Below, in pieces: positions 10,610 to 22,640 of a stretch of DNA of 64,000 bases. The notes under the pieces are model-generated. The model had not been told where the DNA came from. It saw nothing but the letters and a program-made list of their open reading frames with translations, and did not search any database. The DNA lies in contig JAHQIY010000006.1 of assembly GCA_019054805.1 (NCBI GenBank), positions 1,550,001 through 1,614,000 on the forward strand, given 5' to 3'. The position numbers and the translations under genes are program-made. Origin of the DNA: Brachionus manjavacas. Taxonomy: Eukaryota > Rotifera > Eurotatoria > Ploima > Brachionidae. Within the stretch, counting starts at the first letter, position 1, and every line of letters begins with the position of its first letter.

Positions 10610-13600
10610 CTAATAGCATCTGATAAAAAAATCCGATCTAGCCTGTTTAAATTTGCACAAAAAACTTCGTCTGCATTTAAAATCGCAATCTATCTCTTGA
10701 TCATATGACTTTGAAAAATGTCTATATAGAACATTAAAAAGTGGATTATTGACATCATTCCATAAGCTTTCAATTAAATTATTCCATTCACTGGGCAACA
10801 GGCTTTTTAAGTTGTAAGCTCTTTTAGCCGAATATTCTTTGCGCCAAACAGGTCCCGATTTCGGCTCCAAGTTCGCCTCAGTTAAATTCATAAAATAAGT
10901 TTCAAAATCCAATATTTGATAGCTACTTGAACGATAGGCTCCATCAATTTCGAAAATTCGATAAGCTGGGTTCATTAGCGGGTAGGTGGTGATACTTCCG
11001 GTCATGTAGGCAATACCTACAGGGCGCTTTAAATTCTCCAGATCATAAAAAATCTCAAACTGGTCATTATGAGTGTGCCCAAAAAATTGACCGACAATGG
11101 TCGATTCATACCGATTGACTATTCTATAATAATTTTCACTAAATGATCTCATACATCCGGAGGGATTTATGTGACCAATAATATGAACTTTTTCTCCTTT
11201 GTTCTCACTCTCTTGCAGAACTTGAACCAGGAATTTTAGCTGGTCGAACGGGTCTACTGAGTTGATAAACATCCAGAAGTTGTATGCATAGCAATAGGCG
11301 TTGTTGAGAGAAAAAAGCCTCAAGCCTGGAAACAATTCAATTGTATAAAAAGCACCTCTACTTAGTAAAATGATTAATTTTTTAAATTTAGAGAAAAAGG
11401 TCTAAAAGGCGATGCGGATCGTGGCAATTTAAAAACTAATAGCCTAGAAATATTCATTTATCAGCTTCTTCAATTTTCTGTAGTAGAAAATTTGTCAAAT
11501 TAATGAATTTATTAAAAAATCTAGAGGTTCTGGGCCTATATTTCTTTCTTCAGCTATTTATTTTCACTTAATTTTTATTTTTACCAGCAAAATTATTTTT
11601 TATAAGTGTTTGCAATCGATTCAAACATCGACTAACTTTAAATCGACTAATTTTTTTTAGTCGATTATTAAATCGATTTAAAAATCGATTGATTTTTCCA
11701 GTTGACTATGTGTGATATATCTCGAAATGAAAAATTAGGAATTAGGAAACTACCATCATTTTGTTAATTTTTAATGGATTTAATTTATTAAAGATTTTTA
11801 AATAGATTTAAACTTTAAATCTATTTTAAAATCTTTATTTTTAAAAAAAAACATTCATTGCTAATTCCAAATTTATCATTTCCAGATGTATTAGAATCTT
11901 TATAGTCAACTAGAAAAAATCAATCGATTGGAGTCGATTGCCAACACTATTTTTTATCAGAAAATTTAGCTATCATGGATTATGCCATATCTAAAATTAG
12001 TAAGTCTTGAACCTATTTCTCGGAATGAAATTGCAATGAACACAATTCAGCCAAAGTGAAATTTGTCGATCAGCAAAAAAAAATAGGAAGACTAAAAAAG
12101 ATTAATTTTTTTTTGAATTTAAGGTTCACATTCTAGTAATTTACAAAAATTCTGCAAAAAAAATTTAGCTGATGAAAATAACTTATCGTAGTTCTGTTGA
12201 CAATTATGTTAAAGAAAAGTGAAAAAAAAATTTTAGAATGATTTTAAATTTTTCAGATGGTCTAAACAGCGCTGCGGTATGCATATGACTCTTCTTGCAA
12301 TTTTGAGTAAAAAAGCACTTTGTTTTATCTAACTTCAGCCTCTGTTAAAAACTCTGCCTATAAATTTTGGCATGAATTTTGGAACAAAAATAAAAACTTT
12401 GAAATGAAATAAAATTTTTTAGTATAAGTATAAAAATTTTTTTGAAAAATGCGTCAGCTGATACAAACTTTGGTTATTGCAAACACTTAATTTGGGTGGT
12501 ACAGACTTAAACATTCAAAAATATCAATTATTTTTCTTCATAGGTTATATTTTTTTTAATAAATAAGATTTGTGGTTGCATGCATGCAACACCTTGCAAA
12601 CCTAAAATTGAGAAATCAAAATGGCTGTTTTAAGACAAAAAAAAATTGAAAAATTTGATTAATTTATTTCTAGAGCCTAAAACCGGTTCCGAAATTTTAT
12701 CAGCTTATGAATTTAATGTATCATCTTAATCAGCTTTCTGCAAAACCTTCAAAAAAAATTTCTAAAAATCTGTAATAGAATAAAAAAATGAAAATAATTT
12801 TGCAAAATTTTTGTAGGAGCTGCATTTGGGTTATAAATTGAATGAATTAAATTTGAGGGATTTTAAAAATTATCTAAAAGGCCTGAGTTCCTTCAAGTTA
12901 AGTTTTATTTAGAAGTATATTGGACCTTTGTTTGTTTAAGTTTATTCAACAAGAAAATTTAAATTGTTTAAACCATTTTTTTAATTTTAAATAAAGCTTA
13001 AAAAGTTTGAAATTTTTTTTGAAATTGTTAATAAATCATTTTAGCTAGAAAGCTCGACGGGTCAAATTAATCCAATTTTTAAAATTTATGCATGATTTAT
13101 GAAAAATGCCATGTTAGAACTAAAAAACTTCTTATTATCTTTAAAAAATTTCGTTATTTTCAAAATTTTTCTTAATTTCTGCCGGAAACAGCCAGAATTT
13201 CAGTTTTAGATATTCTTATGAATTTTTTTAATGATTAAAATTTCTTTGTCGAAAAAAGTTATTTAATTAATTAATAAAAAAATTAAAATATTTTAACATT
13301 AGCAGTGCTTCTGAAATTCATATTAAAAATCAACTAATGCTGTTCTGCAATAACTTAGACTTGTCTAAATAAAAAAACTATAAAATAATAATACACAATT
13401 TGTTTTGCATAAGGCCCAAAAATTAAATAGCTAAAATTTGTCTACCTTACTTTAGTATAGATTCTTTTTGCGATTGTGGCACTCCAAACCTTTGCCAATC
13501 TGGGTAAAGAACATCATAAAGCCATGACATACTGTTTGTTTTCATAAAAGGATATAAATTATCTGGCTCGGTATCATGATTGCCAACTGTAGAATATATT

Positions 13601-14529
13601 TTTTTGTTCGGAAAATATTTTTCGAACATTTGCCTCAATTTTTTAAAGTATTCAAGTTGATTTTCTTTCGAGTCCTCCCAAACACTATGCGGTCCGAGGT
13701 CTCCAGTCCAGTAAATAAAGTCAAACTTGAAATGTTATCAAATAAATAATTATAAAATAACTTAATTTAAATTAAAAAAAAACCTCTTCTTTTTTGGATA
13801 TATGGTCGAACATGGATTCTAGAGTCCACTGCGGCAAACCACAATATCTATAGTCTCCCCAAGCACCTGCTAAACGCTCTATTGACTCAGACTTGTTCAT
13901 GGAAGTGCTCTGGTTTCGGCAGCATAAAATTTGATCACAATCAGCCAAAGAACCCGCCTTATATTCCAAATCAAAGTGAATGTCAGTCAAATGAAGGATT
14001 CGAATAGTTGGAAAAAAAGGCTTAAAAATAAGTATTAATAGAAAGACAAAATATTTCAATTAAATTGTACTAGAGGTTTTTGGGGTTGCATTGGTTCTGG
14101 TTTTTTGGTATCGGGCAAATTGATGGTCCAGTTTAGAGCTTCATTTTTGACAGGTTTGCATTCAAGGAAAGCGTGACAGAGCTCTTCATCCGATAGAGGC
14201 GTTTTTATTAGAACTTTATATACAGTTGATTGGTAAGTATTTATTATGTCTTGGCACATTCTAGTGTTTGACAAATCGGGTCCGACACATATGGCCAATG
14301 CCATCTTTTCCAATACTTTAGTTAGATCAGTTAGTATCAAAAATTTGACCATTGGTAAAATTACAGTGCATGTGGCACAGTAGCTGTCCAATTTGAGTTT
14401 AGCTTTTCGGCATTCTGATTCACTGGTACAAAGCGGAGTTTCTGAGAAGAACACACTTTTTAGATAATTGCATATAATTGGGTCAGTTAATAAAAATATT
14501 ATTGCCAAAGACAAGATCAATTGTCTCAT
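10610..14529 (-). CDS. Acid sphingomyelinase-like phosphodiesterase, 4 exons, complete
   Basis: Exons are 14529-14071, 14020-13784, 13725-13451 and 11360-10610, joining in frame to 573 residues. Introns are 50, 58 and 2090 nt, all GT-AG. The enzyme hydrolyses sphingomyelin to ceramide and phosphocholine in lysosomes or outside the cell. A signal peptide (residues 1-20) precedes a saposin B-type domain with spaced Cys (about 33-128), then a calcineurin-like metallophosphoesterase. Its metal ligands are all present: DIH (D166, H168), WTGD (D241), GNHD (N281), GHIN (H387) and GHTH (H419, H421). FPGLRLFSLNN and the C-terminal Cys-rich tail match the family, whose human member has about 630 residues. 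The start is the first ATG before the signal peptide. The last intron is huge for this genome and holds a MITE. I do not assign a specific orthologue. Confidence 0.95.
11604..11948. mobile_element. hAT-like MITE in intron 3 of the sphingomyelinase gene
   Basis: Ends AAGTGTTTGCAATCGA (left) and GTCGATTGCCAACACT (right) are inverted, and the similarity continues inward through iterated ATCGAT words. ATTTTTTAT flanks both sides (11595-11603, 11949-11957), a 9-bp direct repeat of which 8 bp would suit hAT. It has no coding capacity. Its presence partly explains the 2.1-kb intron. Confidence 0.7.
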
Positions 14530-15559
14530 TTTACTCTCAAAATTCTGATTTGTTTATTTAATTTTGTCGCTTCATTCGAGCTCAAGGCTATCGAACAATT
14601 TATCTCTTTTTTAGTTCAAGAATGTCAGAAAAACTTTTTTAATAAAGCTAACAATGATACAAATATTTTACTTTGCAATTAGATATTTTTGAAAAGAGAA
14701 CATGACAAAAAGTTTAGATGAATAGATTTTTATTATTTATTTTTTTATAGTTTTCTTGAAAAATAATTTTAAATTTAGCAAAAATTCTAAATCAGATTAT
14801 GGTGTCTGATTGTAGATGAAATTTTTGGAAAAATATTAAAATCTAGTTTACATTTTTTTTCATTCAAAATAATTAGAGTGAATTAAATCTTCATATCAAT
14901 TTTATCTTTTAAACTGAAGCTTTAAAAAATTCATAACAAATAATTTTTTTTCTTAGCACGAAAATATATATGGCAAGTTTTTTTTTTCTATTTTACATTT
15001 CTAAAAATAATTGCGTAATTATATTTCAAATTTTAACATGCTTAAGTATTGAGTTTTAATGAAACAACGTAATTTCAAAATTTCAAAAAAGTTAAATAGA
15101 ATAAAATAATGTATAATACTAATGTTTCAAAATTTTTACACCGCTAAAATATAAATTTAAATTTAAAATGGAAATTGTTTTTAGATGGATTTTTTATTTC
15201 AATTTTGTATTTTTTTAATTCTCTACCAAACACTTTCTTTAGATTGACATCCGTTAAATCCTACCAAATTATTACTGAGTCAAATAAAACAAGTTTGTAT
15301 TTTTACTTTACCTTGAAGGAGAGTTTATTAAAATTTAGTTATTCTAAATTAATTAACAAAAACTATAAATCTTAAAATGGATCTTATAAGATCTTATAAG
15401 ATAAGATTAGTTATAAGTTCAGTTTCTAATCACAAAAAATTCCAAAAAAAATTTTTGGAAGCATTTCATTTAATAGATTGTTTTATACAATTAAACGAAT
15501 AATTAGATTTTTATTTTTAATATTATCTAAATTATTTTGAAATCTAAAGAAATCTGAAT
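14530..15559. other. Upstream region of the sphingomyelinase gene, AT-rich
   Basis: No gene seen. The promoter of the minus-strand gene should lie in the first few hundred bases, but no specific element can be named. A small iterated palindrome, TCTTATAAGATCTTATAAGA, is at about 15382-15402. Confidence 0.4.
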
Positions 15560-15561
15560 TA

Positions 15562-15960
15562 CAGTAGCGCTACGCCACATGGATTTTACGTAAATTTACG
15601 TCAAATTACGTTAATTTACGTAATTTTACGTAAAAAAAAGTAAATTTACGTAAATTAACGTAAAGATAGAAAAGTAAAATTACGTTTATTAACGTAAAAT
15701 AACGTAAATTTACGTAATTTGACGTAAATTTACTTTTTTTTACGTAAAATGTAAAACGGCCAAAAAACAGTCGAAAATTCAATATTTTAGACGATTTTTT
15801 TGAAAATTTGAATTTTCTGAGTTTTTTAACTAAAATTTTCAAAAAAGTAAATTTACGTAAATTTTCGTAAAATTTCATTTTTTTACCAGGTAAAATTTGG
15901 TAAATTTTCGTAAAATTTCGTAAAAAAAAGTAAAAAAATGTAAATTTCTCAGATTTTATT
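15562..15960. repeat. Left terminal inverted repeat of the Tc1-like transposon
   Basis: About 390-400 bp, nearly identical to the complement of 17195-17589. It contains many copies of TTACGTAAA and variants, plausibly multiple transposase-binding sites. The open frames seen in each arm (15606-15878 minus, 17273-17545 plus) are mirror images caused by the repeat and are not genes. Confidence 0.9.
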
Positions 15961-16168
15961 TATTTCTTTAGTTTCTAAGTTTTAATTTCTGTTTATAAAG
16001 ATAATACAATGAAAAAAACACAAAAGTTTATGTCTATACTTATTTTTTTGCAGCTGCTCTATCGGTTTTCATACTGTTCGTTGAATTAGTTGCAATTATT
16101 CGATTTATTAAGGTTTTTTAAGTAAATTTAAGATATATTTTAAATAGTTTTAATTAAAGTTTAATAAG

Positions 16169-17149
16169 CAAAGGACTATTAAAAAAAAAGGACTTGAAGC
16201 TTCTTATAAAACGGCTCATAAAATAGAAGAAAAATTTGGGAAAAAATATAGCAGTAGTGTAATAAGGAAGTATAGATTTAAACTAGGTTAAACTATAATT
16301 TTTTTTAATTAAAATAAAATTTAAATATTATATTAAGGCTTTAGGCTGAGACGTTTAAGAAAATGTCCTAAACAGAACGATTTGCAAAAGCTCCAGCGCT
16401 TAATTTGGTGTCAGCGTAATAGGGACTGTGATTTTAAAGATTACATATTCGTTGATGAGACAACAATAGTAGTGTATGATCAGCATATTTATCATCTAAG
16501 ACTACCGTCATCAAGGCCTGAAGCTATCCCATCTAGCTCAAAATTTGAATGTAAAATCCATGTGTGGGGTGGTATCTCGTATAACGGAGCCACCGAATTT
16601 GCAGTAAATTTTTATTCTTTAGCAAATTAAATTGAAATTTTTTTAGCTTTTTAAGTGCACTATGGATTCTGAATTGTATAAGGATATTTTAGCTGAATAT
16701 TTAATCCCATTTGTGTCTGAAAATAATTCATTTAATTTTAAATTGCACCAAGACAATGACCCAAAGCACAAATCAGATCTTTGCTGTGATTTTTTGGAAA
16801 GAAACAGCATAAACTGGGTGTGTTTTTTATAAAAAAAATAATAATATAAAATAGCTAAGGAATATTTTTAAAAGATAAGGTCTCCTCCAAAGTCTCCAGA
16901 CCTAAACCCAATTGAAATGGTTTGGAATGAGTTGAAGGATTCACTTAGAAAAAAGGGGATCAAAAATGAACAAGAAGCAGTTGAGGCAATTTTTGATTTC
17001 CAAAAAAGTCTAAGTCCATCAAAATGCCAGTCTTATATAAACCATTTAAAAAAGGTATTTTCATAATTTTCATTTTTTTAAACTCTAATCAAGTATTAAA
17101 GGTAATTGAAATAGTGATTGAAAAGAATGGAGAATGGTCAAATCACTAA
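16169..17149 (+). CDS. Tc1-like transposase, DD34E, at least five exons
   Basis: Exons read by eye are 16169-16286, 16338-16603, 16647-16817, 16875-17054 and 17102-17149 (stop TAA). Introns are 51, 43, 57 and 47 nt, GT-AG, and all joins keep frame. The order is a helix-turn-helix region (SSSVIRKYRFKLGFRLRR), IFVDETT with the first catalytic Asp, HVWGGISYNG, LHQDNDPKHKS with the second Asp, SPDLNPIEMVWNEL with the catalytic Glu, and the ending VIEKNGEWSNH. There are 34 residues between the second Asp and the Glu, as in Tc1. The first exon is unresolved; a candidate with a possible first HTH lies at 16055-16113 but lacks a convincing ATG. Introns in a Tc1-type transposase are unusual. It would cut and paste the element at TA sites. 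Confidence 0.9.
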
Positions 17150-17194
17150 ACAAACTATATTAAGATAAAATTAATACAACTTTAAAAAAATCTA

Positions 17195-17589
17195 ATAAAA
17201 CTGAGAAATTTACATTTTTTTACTTTTTTTACGAAAATTTACCAAATTTTACCAAATTTTACCTGGTAAAAAATGAAATTTTACGAAAATTTACGTAAAT
17301 TTACTTTTTTGAAAATTTTAGTTAAAAAACTCAGAAAATTCAAATTTTCAAAAAAATCGTCTAAAATATTGAATTTTCGACTGTTTTTTGGCCGTTTTAC
17401 ATTTTACGTAAAAAAAAGTAAATTTACGTCAAATTACGTAAATTTACGTTATTTTACGTTAATAAACGTAATTTTACTTTTCTATCTTTACGTTAATTTA
17501 CGTAAATTTACTTTTTTTTACGTAAAATTACGTAAATTAACGTAATTTGACGTAAATTTACGTAAAATCCATGTGGCGTAGCGCTACTG
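17195..17589. repeat. Right terminal inverted repeat of the Tc1-like transposon
   Basis: Mirror of 15562-15960, ending GTGGCGTAGCGCTACTG directly before the TA target duplication. The inner end lies about 45 bp after the transposase stop codon. Confidence 0.9.
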
Positions 17590-18061
17590 TATATTGATAA
17601 ACAGTGAAATCTAAAAGTTAATTTTTCGTTTCCGTAATATTTTATAAATCAAAAATTAGAAAAAATTCATAAAGCTTCTGGCTTTGACTAGTTTATTTGC
17701 ATTAGGAAAATTTTAAAAATTTAATCTTAGATGGAATTTTGGAAACTATTAAACAAAATTAGACCATAGCAAATTGTAACCATAAAAATAGTAAATTTTA
17801 CCACTAATTTAATAAAACAACCAAAAATTAAATTTTCAATCACAGATTCAGTTTTTTTCCACAATAATAGATTCGAAATTATCAAGAAACGTAAAATTTG
17901 TGACACGCAGTTTAAAAAAAAGTTATTTCTTTTATTTACTGTAAAGAAGAGCTAAAGGGCACTATCGGTTTTTAAATTAATAAAAAATTGATTTATCCTG
18001 ACTTTTTTTGACTAAATAAAAAGTCTTTTATTTGATTCCTGATTTTTAAAGTATCTTGAAC

Positions 18062-18262
18062 TGTGTCTTTTTAAGATCCTATAAAGCATAGAAAAAATCA
18101 AATTTTAAGAACGAAATATTTTTTTTTAATTCTTAGTTTTTATCTAAATCTTATAAGATTCTTATAAGAACAGACACCGAACTTGAATTTCTACTTTTCC
18201 CGAAATTGTACGATCTTGAATAAGAAACTTTAAGAAAAGTTGCCTCTGATCTTACCATTTTC
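18062..18262. repeat. Dispersed repeat R2, copy 2
   Basis: Matches 9047-9225 (CTGTGTCTTTTTAAGATCC, AAAGCATAGAAAAAATCAAA, TTTCCCGAAATTGTACGATC), with extra ATCTTATAAGATTC palindromes inside. The 470 bp between the Tc1-like transposon and this repeat show nothing recognisable. Confidence 0.6.
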
Positions 18263-18375
18263 TTACTCAATGTCTTAAACCAATTTTCTCGGTTTAAGAT
18301 CTTGAAGATCTATTTAATAATTGAACATCTTTAACCAATGTTCAATTATTAAACAGTAATTTATCTAATAAAAAG

Positions 18376-18805
18376 CAGAGTTGTTTAAAAGTCCCAAATT
18401 AAAGTCCAAGTCCAGACTTTTTTTTTTCAAAGTCCAACACTCGCTTGGCTTCCATAATAACCACCTGGGACCGCAAAATTATCATTTCCTGGAACGGAAG
18501 AAATTTCTTTTGTTCCTTCATATTCATTGAACGTGAAAAATTCTTGAATAATTCCTCTTCATGGAAAAATTGGAAGATTTTCTGAATAATTTTTAAAACC
18601 GGAGAAAAAATTGACTTTTGAATCTCGGAACGTCGAGTCATCAAGATTAAGACAATTTGTTATTTTAAAATACTTAAAGAATTTTTGCTAGCTATTATAA
18701 TCATTGTGAAAAAAAATAAATTAAAAGTCTTTGACTCGGACTTATGAAAAAAAAAAAGTACGGACTTGGACTTGACTTGAGACTTGTGACTTTTAAACAA
18801 CTCTG
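18376..18805. mobile_element. hAT-like MITE (CAGAGTTG termini)
   Basis: Ends CAGAGTTGTTTAAAAGTC and GACTTTTAAACAACTCTG are perfect inverted repeats; inside them are runs of GACTTGGACTTGA-type words. The flanking 8-mers ATAAAAAG and TAAAATAG are only loosely alike (5 of 8). CAGAGTTG is a typical hAT terminus. No convincing coding frame lies inside. Confidence 0.65.
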
Positions 18806-18995
18806 TAAAATAGTTATTATTACTAAAGGATATTATATTATGTATGCTTAATGAGTCAAGAGAATAATAAGAAATAAATAAATAAAAAATAAACATAAGA
18901 ATAACAAAGAACTAACATAAAAAAGACTTTTAACCAAGAATTTAAGTTAAAAAATGATATTAGAACATCACTGTGATATTGCGACATCACCATCC

Positions 18996-19261
18996 CAGAC
19001 TTGTTTATAAGTCACAGTTTTAAGTTTAAGTCACAAAAATTTAAGTCAAAGTTATGATCTTGCACAAAATTTTTTATCAATACCTGCTTCATCTGGACGA
19101 GTTGAAAGAATTTTTTTCTAAATATGGTTACATTTACCGAGCACATAGGTCAAGATTAACGGCCAGGAATTTGGAAGCAACTCCTTTATTGGTATCAAAT
19201 ATGGATTTATTAAATCATTGACTTGACTTGACTAAAGACTTGTGACTTAAAAACAAGTCTG
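18996..19261 (+). mobile_element. hAT-derived short element with relic of the hAT dimerisation domain
   Basis: Termini CAGACTTGTTTATAAGTCAC and GTGACTTAAAAACAAGTCTG are inverted. The flanks CACCATCC (18988-18995) and CACCATCT (19262-19269) form an 8-bp duplication with one change, as hAT elements make. Inside, on the plus strand and across one frameshift, the sequence reads PASSGRVERIF, then SKYGYIYRAHRSRLTARNLE and ATPLLVSNMDLL. That order is the C-terminal hAT dimerisation domain. It ties this CAGACTTG family to hAT directly. Confidence 0.8.
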
Positions 19262-19309
19262 CACCATCTTAAATTATAGCAAATAAATTTCAAAAGATTT
19301 TTTGTGTTT

Positions 19310-19530
19310 TTTAGAAAGAAGTTTCTTCAAACAGAGTAGTTCCGCATTGGAATAGGTTGCCAGAAAATGTGGTGAAATCTAAGTCAACCGCTAATTTTAA
19401 AATGGCTTTAGATAAGTTCAATCGAATCGGCTGCTACAGCTCTACACGGCCAATCAGTGGTGATGGGCTCAGACTCTCTACATGTTAGGTAGCGCAGCAA
19501 TAACTACTACTACTACTACTTTTAAAAAAA
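19310..19530 (+). mobile_element. CR1-like LINE, 3' end only
   Basis: The frame reads NRVVPHWNRLPENVVKSKST, then NFKMALDKFNRIG, and ends STC-stop near 19486. NRVV..WN.LP..VV is the conserved C-terminus of CR1-like proteins. It is followed by a tail with an ACT/CTA microsatellite (19502-19522), like the ends at 36310 and 49725. The copy is heavily 5'-truncated. Confidence 0.75.
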
Positions 19531-19984
19531 ATATAAATTTATTTTAGCTAAAAGACATTATGTAAGCTTTCTTAAAATTACGTGAATATTAGTCAATAAA
19601 AATATGTATAAGTTTTACGATAAAACACGTAAAGACCAATACACTGTTTCCATTGAAATTTTGCCTTTTTACAATTTATTAAAGAAAAAAGTTTCTACAT
19701 AGAATTATATATTAAATGAAAGGTCTTAAACTCATCTTTCGGCAAAATTATTTTATTTTTTAAATTTCCTAATATAAATGTCAATTTTTCCAGAATGAAA
19801 ATACCTTTTTTTTTCAAAATAAACTTTACATTTGAATTTGCAACGAATATTTCCAGCTAAAAATAAATAAGGCAGTTTTTTTTCTTACATTAACTGTTCT
19901 ATTCATTTTAATATCTTTTTTTTTCTTTTTCGAAATGCTCTGAAATAGATTATTAACTAGATATAAATTAGATATTACATGGTT

Positions 19985-20260
19985 TAATTTTTTGTGTTTG
20001 AATTACAAAATGTATCCAATGTTGAAATAACATTGAAAAAGTGCGATGTTTCAAATGTTTTTTTCACTTTCAAATAAAAAAATAATTTTTTGTTAATATT
20101 GCAATCATTTTGATATTTTAAATTTATCTCTTTAGTGAAATAGAATGAGTTTAATTTTTGTTTAGGAATTTGAGAAAAATATTGAAAATTCTTTTTTTAA
20201 CTTTTAAATTATTTATTTATTTGTTTATCTGTATCTTTATCAAGCTTCAAAATAAAATAC
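19985..20260 (+). repeat. Dispersed repeat R1, copy 2
   Basis: Plus-strand counterpart of 8280-8615 (AATTACAAAATGTATCCAA, AAAAAGTGCGATGTTTCAAA, GTTAATATTGCAATCATTTT). It lies inside the inverted-repeat segment, next to its left arm. Confidence 0.6.
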
Positions 20261-21304
20261 ACGAAACAAAAAAATTAAAAATCAAGTTGAGTATGATAAA
20301 ATAAAATGAAAAGAAAGATAAATAATTCTTTAGATTTAAATTCACTTTCACGAAAAGGTGAACCATAATAGAATTAGGTGATCAAATCTCAAATTAGTAT
20401 GAAAAACTTTTAGACTATGAAAATAAATAGAATAAGATATGTATTAAATATAATGCCTAATTCTCGATACTGATATAAAAATAAACAATTGAATTCAATA
20501 ATTATTTTGTATTTTTTTTAGTTTGAATTTTCTTTAAAAATTTTGACTTCAATTTTAAGATAATAATTTTTTTTTCAATTTTAAGTTTTTTTTTTTGATT
20601 TTTGTTCAATAGTTCAAAATGACAATATTTAAGGCACAATTTTTTTAATCTTTTTTACTTAATTATTCTATGAATGAGAGAACCACTTTCAATCTGATTT
20701 TCGATAAAAATAGCAACAATTGTGACAAGTAAATAATCATACTTTTAATTTAAAGAAAATTTTTGTAAGATTATTCACTAATTTTAAAAAAGGCCAAAGA
20801 AAACTTATAATGAATTTATTTTAAAAATATTCAGAAATAATGGTCCCAACAACAGTTTAAATAAATATTTTTTATATTGAATTTTTTTATTTTTAATTGT
20901 AATTCAAACAAAAATGAATTGATAGTTTTCATGGTAATTGTTACAATAAGGGATTAAACCACTACTTATTATCCTCTCTGATCAAAAAAAGTTATTTTTC
21001 TAGTCTCAATGGTTGATATGAAAAAGAATATTTATTATACAAAAAAAATTAAATCTCTAATAAAATTCAATTTTTTAATTTGTTTGAATTAATATTAAAA
21101 TGGATTTCTTTTATTTATTTAGATAGCCTTTTAATTTTCAATATTTTAATAAATTAAAAAAGAAAATTTTTTTTGAAAAGCCTAAAAAAATTCTTCTTTT
21201 GAAAGAAAGGAGCATGAATCCTAAATCTTAGAAACAACTTATTTTTTAAATCATTCATATTCAAACAAAAAATTTAATTTGAGAATATGACTTTTGCATT
21301 TATA

Positions 21305-21372
21305 GTAGTGTTGACCGGCGGCCAACTTTGCACGGCCGGCCTACGGCCGGAATTCAACGACCAGTTGGCTAG
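21305..21372. repeat. GC-rich patch with GGCCGG words
   Basis: In a region otherwise well over 75% AT, about 65 bp are rich in CGGCCGGCC, TACGGCCGG and CGGCGGCC. It resembles the minisatellite at 41834-41943 in word content. Function unknown. Confidence 0.5.
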
Positions 21373-21914
21373 TATAATAAATTTAAAACATATGAGAAGG
21401 AGATTTTATATAATAAATCATTGCAAAAAGGAAAAAATATCTAATTTTATGCTTGAAAGATAAAAAAAAAATTCAAACAAAAATAGTTTTTATTGTAATA
21501 TTTGGCGAAAAATCAAATTTTTCCGATAAATTATAATTTCATGCCAATAAAAAGATTTTTCTTGCAAAAATACAATCTAAAAAATAGATGAAAAAAATAA
21601 TTTTGACGGTTTTATTTTACGCGTATAGTATTTTTAAAAAACAAAAATAATATTTTCTAGAACAAAAATACTGATGTTAGTGTCGATTATTTTTTGTTAG
21701 TACAATTAAATTAAATAATGTCAAATATGATTAAGAAAGTAACTTTTGTATCTCTTTGGCACCAAAATTGATTTAATTGAAACAAATATATATCCAAAAA
21801 AACTTTTTTCAAAAATTAATTAAAGACCTTCTAAAGCTGATTCCGACAAGATGAGTTTATTGGTGTTATACAAAAAGGAAATTTTTGAGCTAGACAATAT
21901 TCACTATTCTCAAA

Positions 21915-22640
21915 ATGTCTTTTATCGAAATCCCAAACAACTTAAGCCAAGATGAGTCCATTAAACCAGAACAAGTTAAAAAAACTAGAGGAAAGGGAAA
22001 TGTTTACCTCCCTTTCTGTAGTTTTCGTAACTTAGAATCAGCTCAAGGTAATCTAGCTATGACTTTTGCCGATAACGATTGGACTTGTAAGCGGGCCACA
22101 GAGAATTTGCCTGGAGATGTCATTTGGTATCAATGTACAAAATGTACAATTCGTTTAAAGCTTTATAGTTTTAATGACTCTATCCTTATTGAAATGACAG
22201 ACGAGGTTCATGATCATTCAAAATGGGAAAAGCAAAAGACGAATTATGTCATCAGAGAGCCAGCGAGAAGTAAAATCATTGAATACGAAAAAATGAGTAA
22301 GTAAATCTTTTAAATTTCTAAGTTTAAACATTCATTAATTTTTATTTTTTCAGATTTGAAACCATCAGCAATTCTAGACATGCTAGAACTTTGTCATATC
22401 AAAGAAATAGCAATGAACATTCCACTTGAAAGAAAGCGCCGTCCAGGTCGCCCTAAAGCTACAACCAATGCCTTATCTCGTCAGCCAAATGAAACTCAAA
22501 ATGTGAATGTTTTGTGTATCAGCGTTTCTGAAGAATCAGATTCGGGCGATCCGCCTGTACAAGAGCCAATATCAAAAAAAATTCGTCTTGAAGAGACCCT
22601 AGCCGTTACTCCACAACCCCGAGTTAAAAAAACGCGGTAG
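21915..22640 (+). CDS. FLYWCH-type zinc finger protein with AT-hook, two exons
   Basis: Exons 21915-22296 and 22354-22640 join across a 57-nt GT-AG intron to 222 residues. The start is a clean ATG (CAAAATG). Residues about 45-105 have the FLYWCH/WRKY-GCM1 order: W-x-C-x-R-A, then W-x-x-C-x-x-C, a Leu-rich strand, and H-D-H-S. Exon 2 has RKRRPGRPK, an AT-hook, then an acidic Ser-rich stretch. The stop TAG falls at 22638-22640 after a run of seven A; in the +1 frame the text continues KKRGRPVGSNK, a second AT-hook. So a one-base change in the A-run probably truncates the protein. It sits between inverted repeats and is likely a transposon-derived DNA-binding protein without its transposase domain. 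Confidence 0.75.

Larger units (their letters stand above)
15562..17589 (+). mobile_element. Tc1-like transposon, apparently complete (2028 bp)
   Basis: Termini are CAGTAGCGCTACGCCACATG (15562) and its exact complement ending at 17589. TA stands on both sides (15560-15561 and 17590-17591), the target duplication of Tc1/mariner elements. The inverted repeats are about 390-400 bp and nearly identical, so the copy is young. They consist mainly of repeated TTACGTAAA-type words. Between them is a transposase gene with several short introns and no inactivating change that I can see in its readable exons. Related but decayed ends occur at 8660-9045. Confidence 0.92.

Noticed and set aside
15606..17545. 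Identical 90-codon open frames in opposite orientation (15606-15878 minus and 17273-17545 plus)
   Set aside because: They lie exactly in the two inverted repeats of the Tc1-like transposon and consist of translated TTACGTAAA words; not a gene pair.
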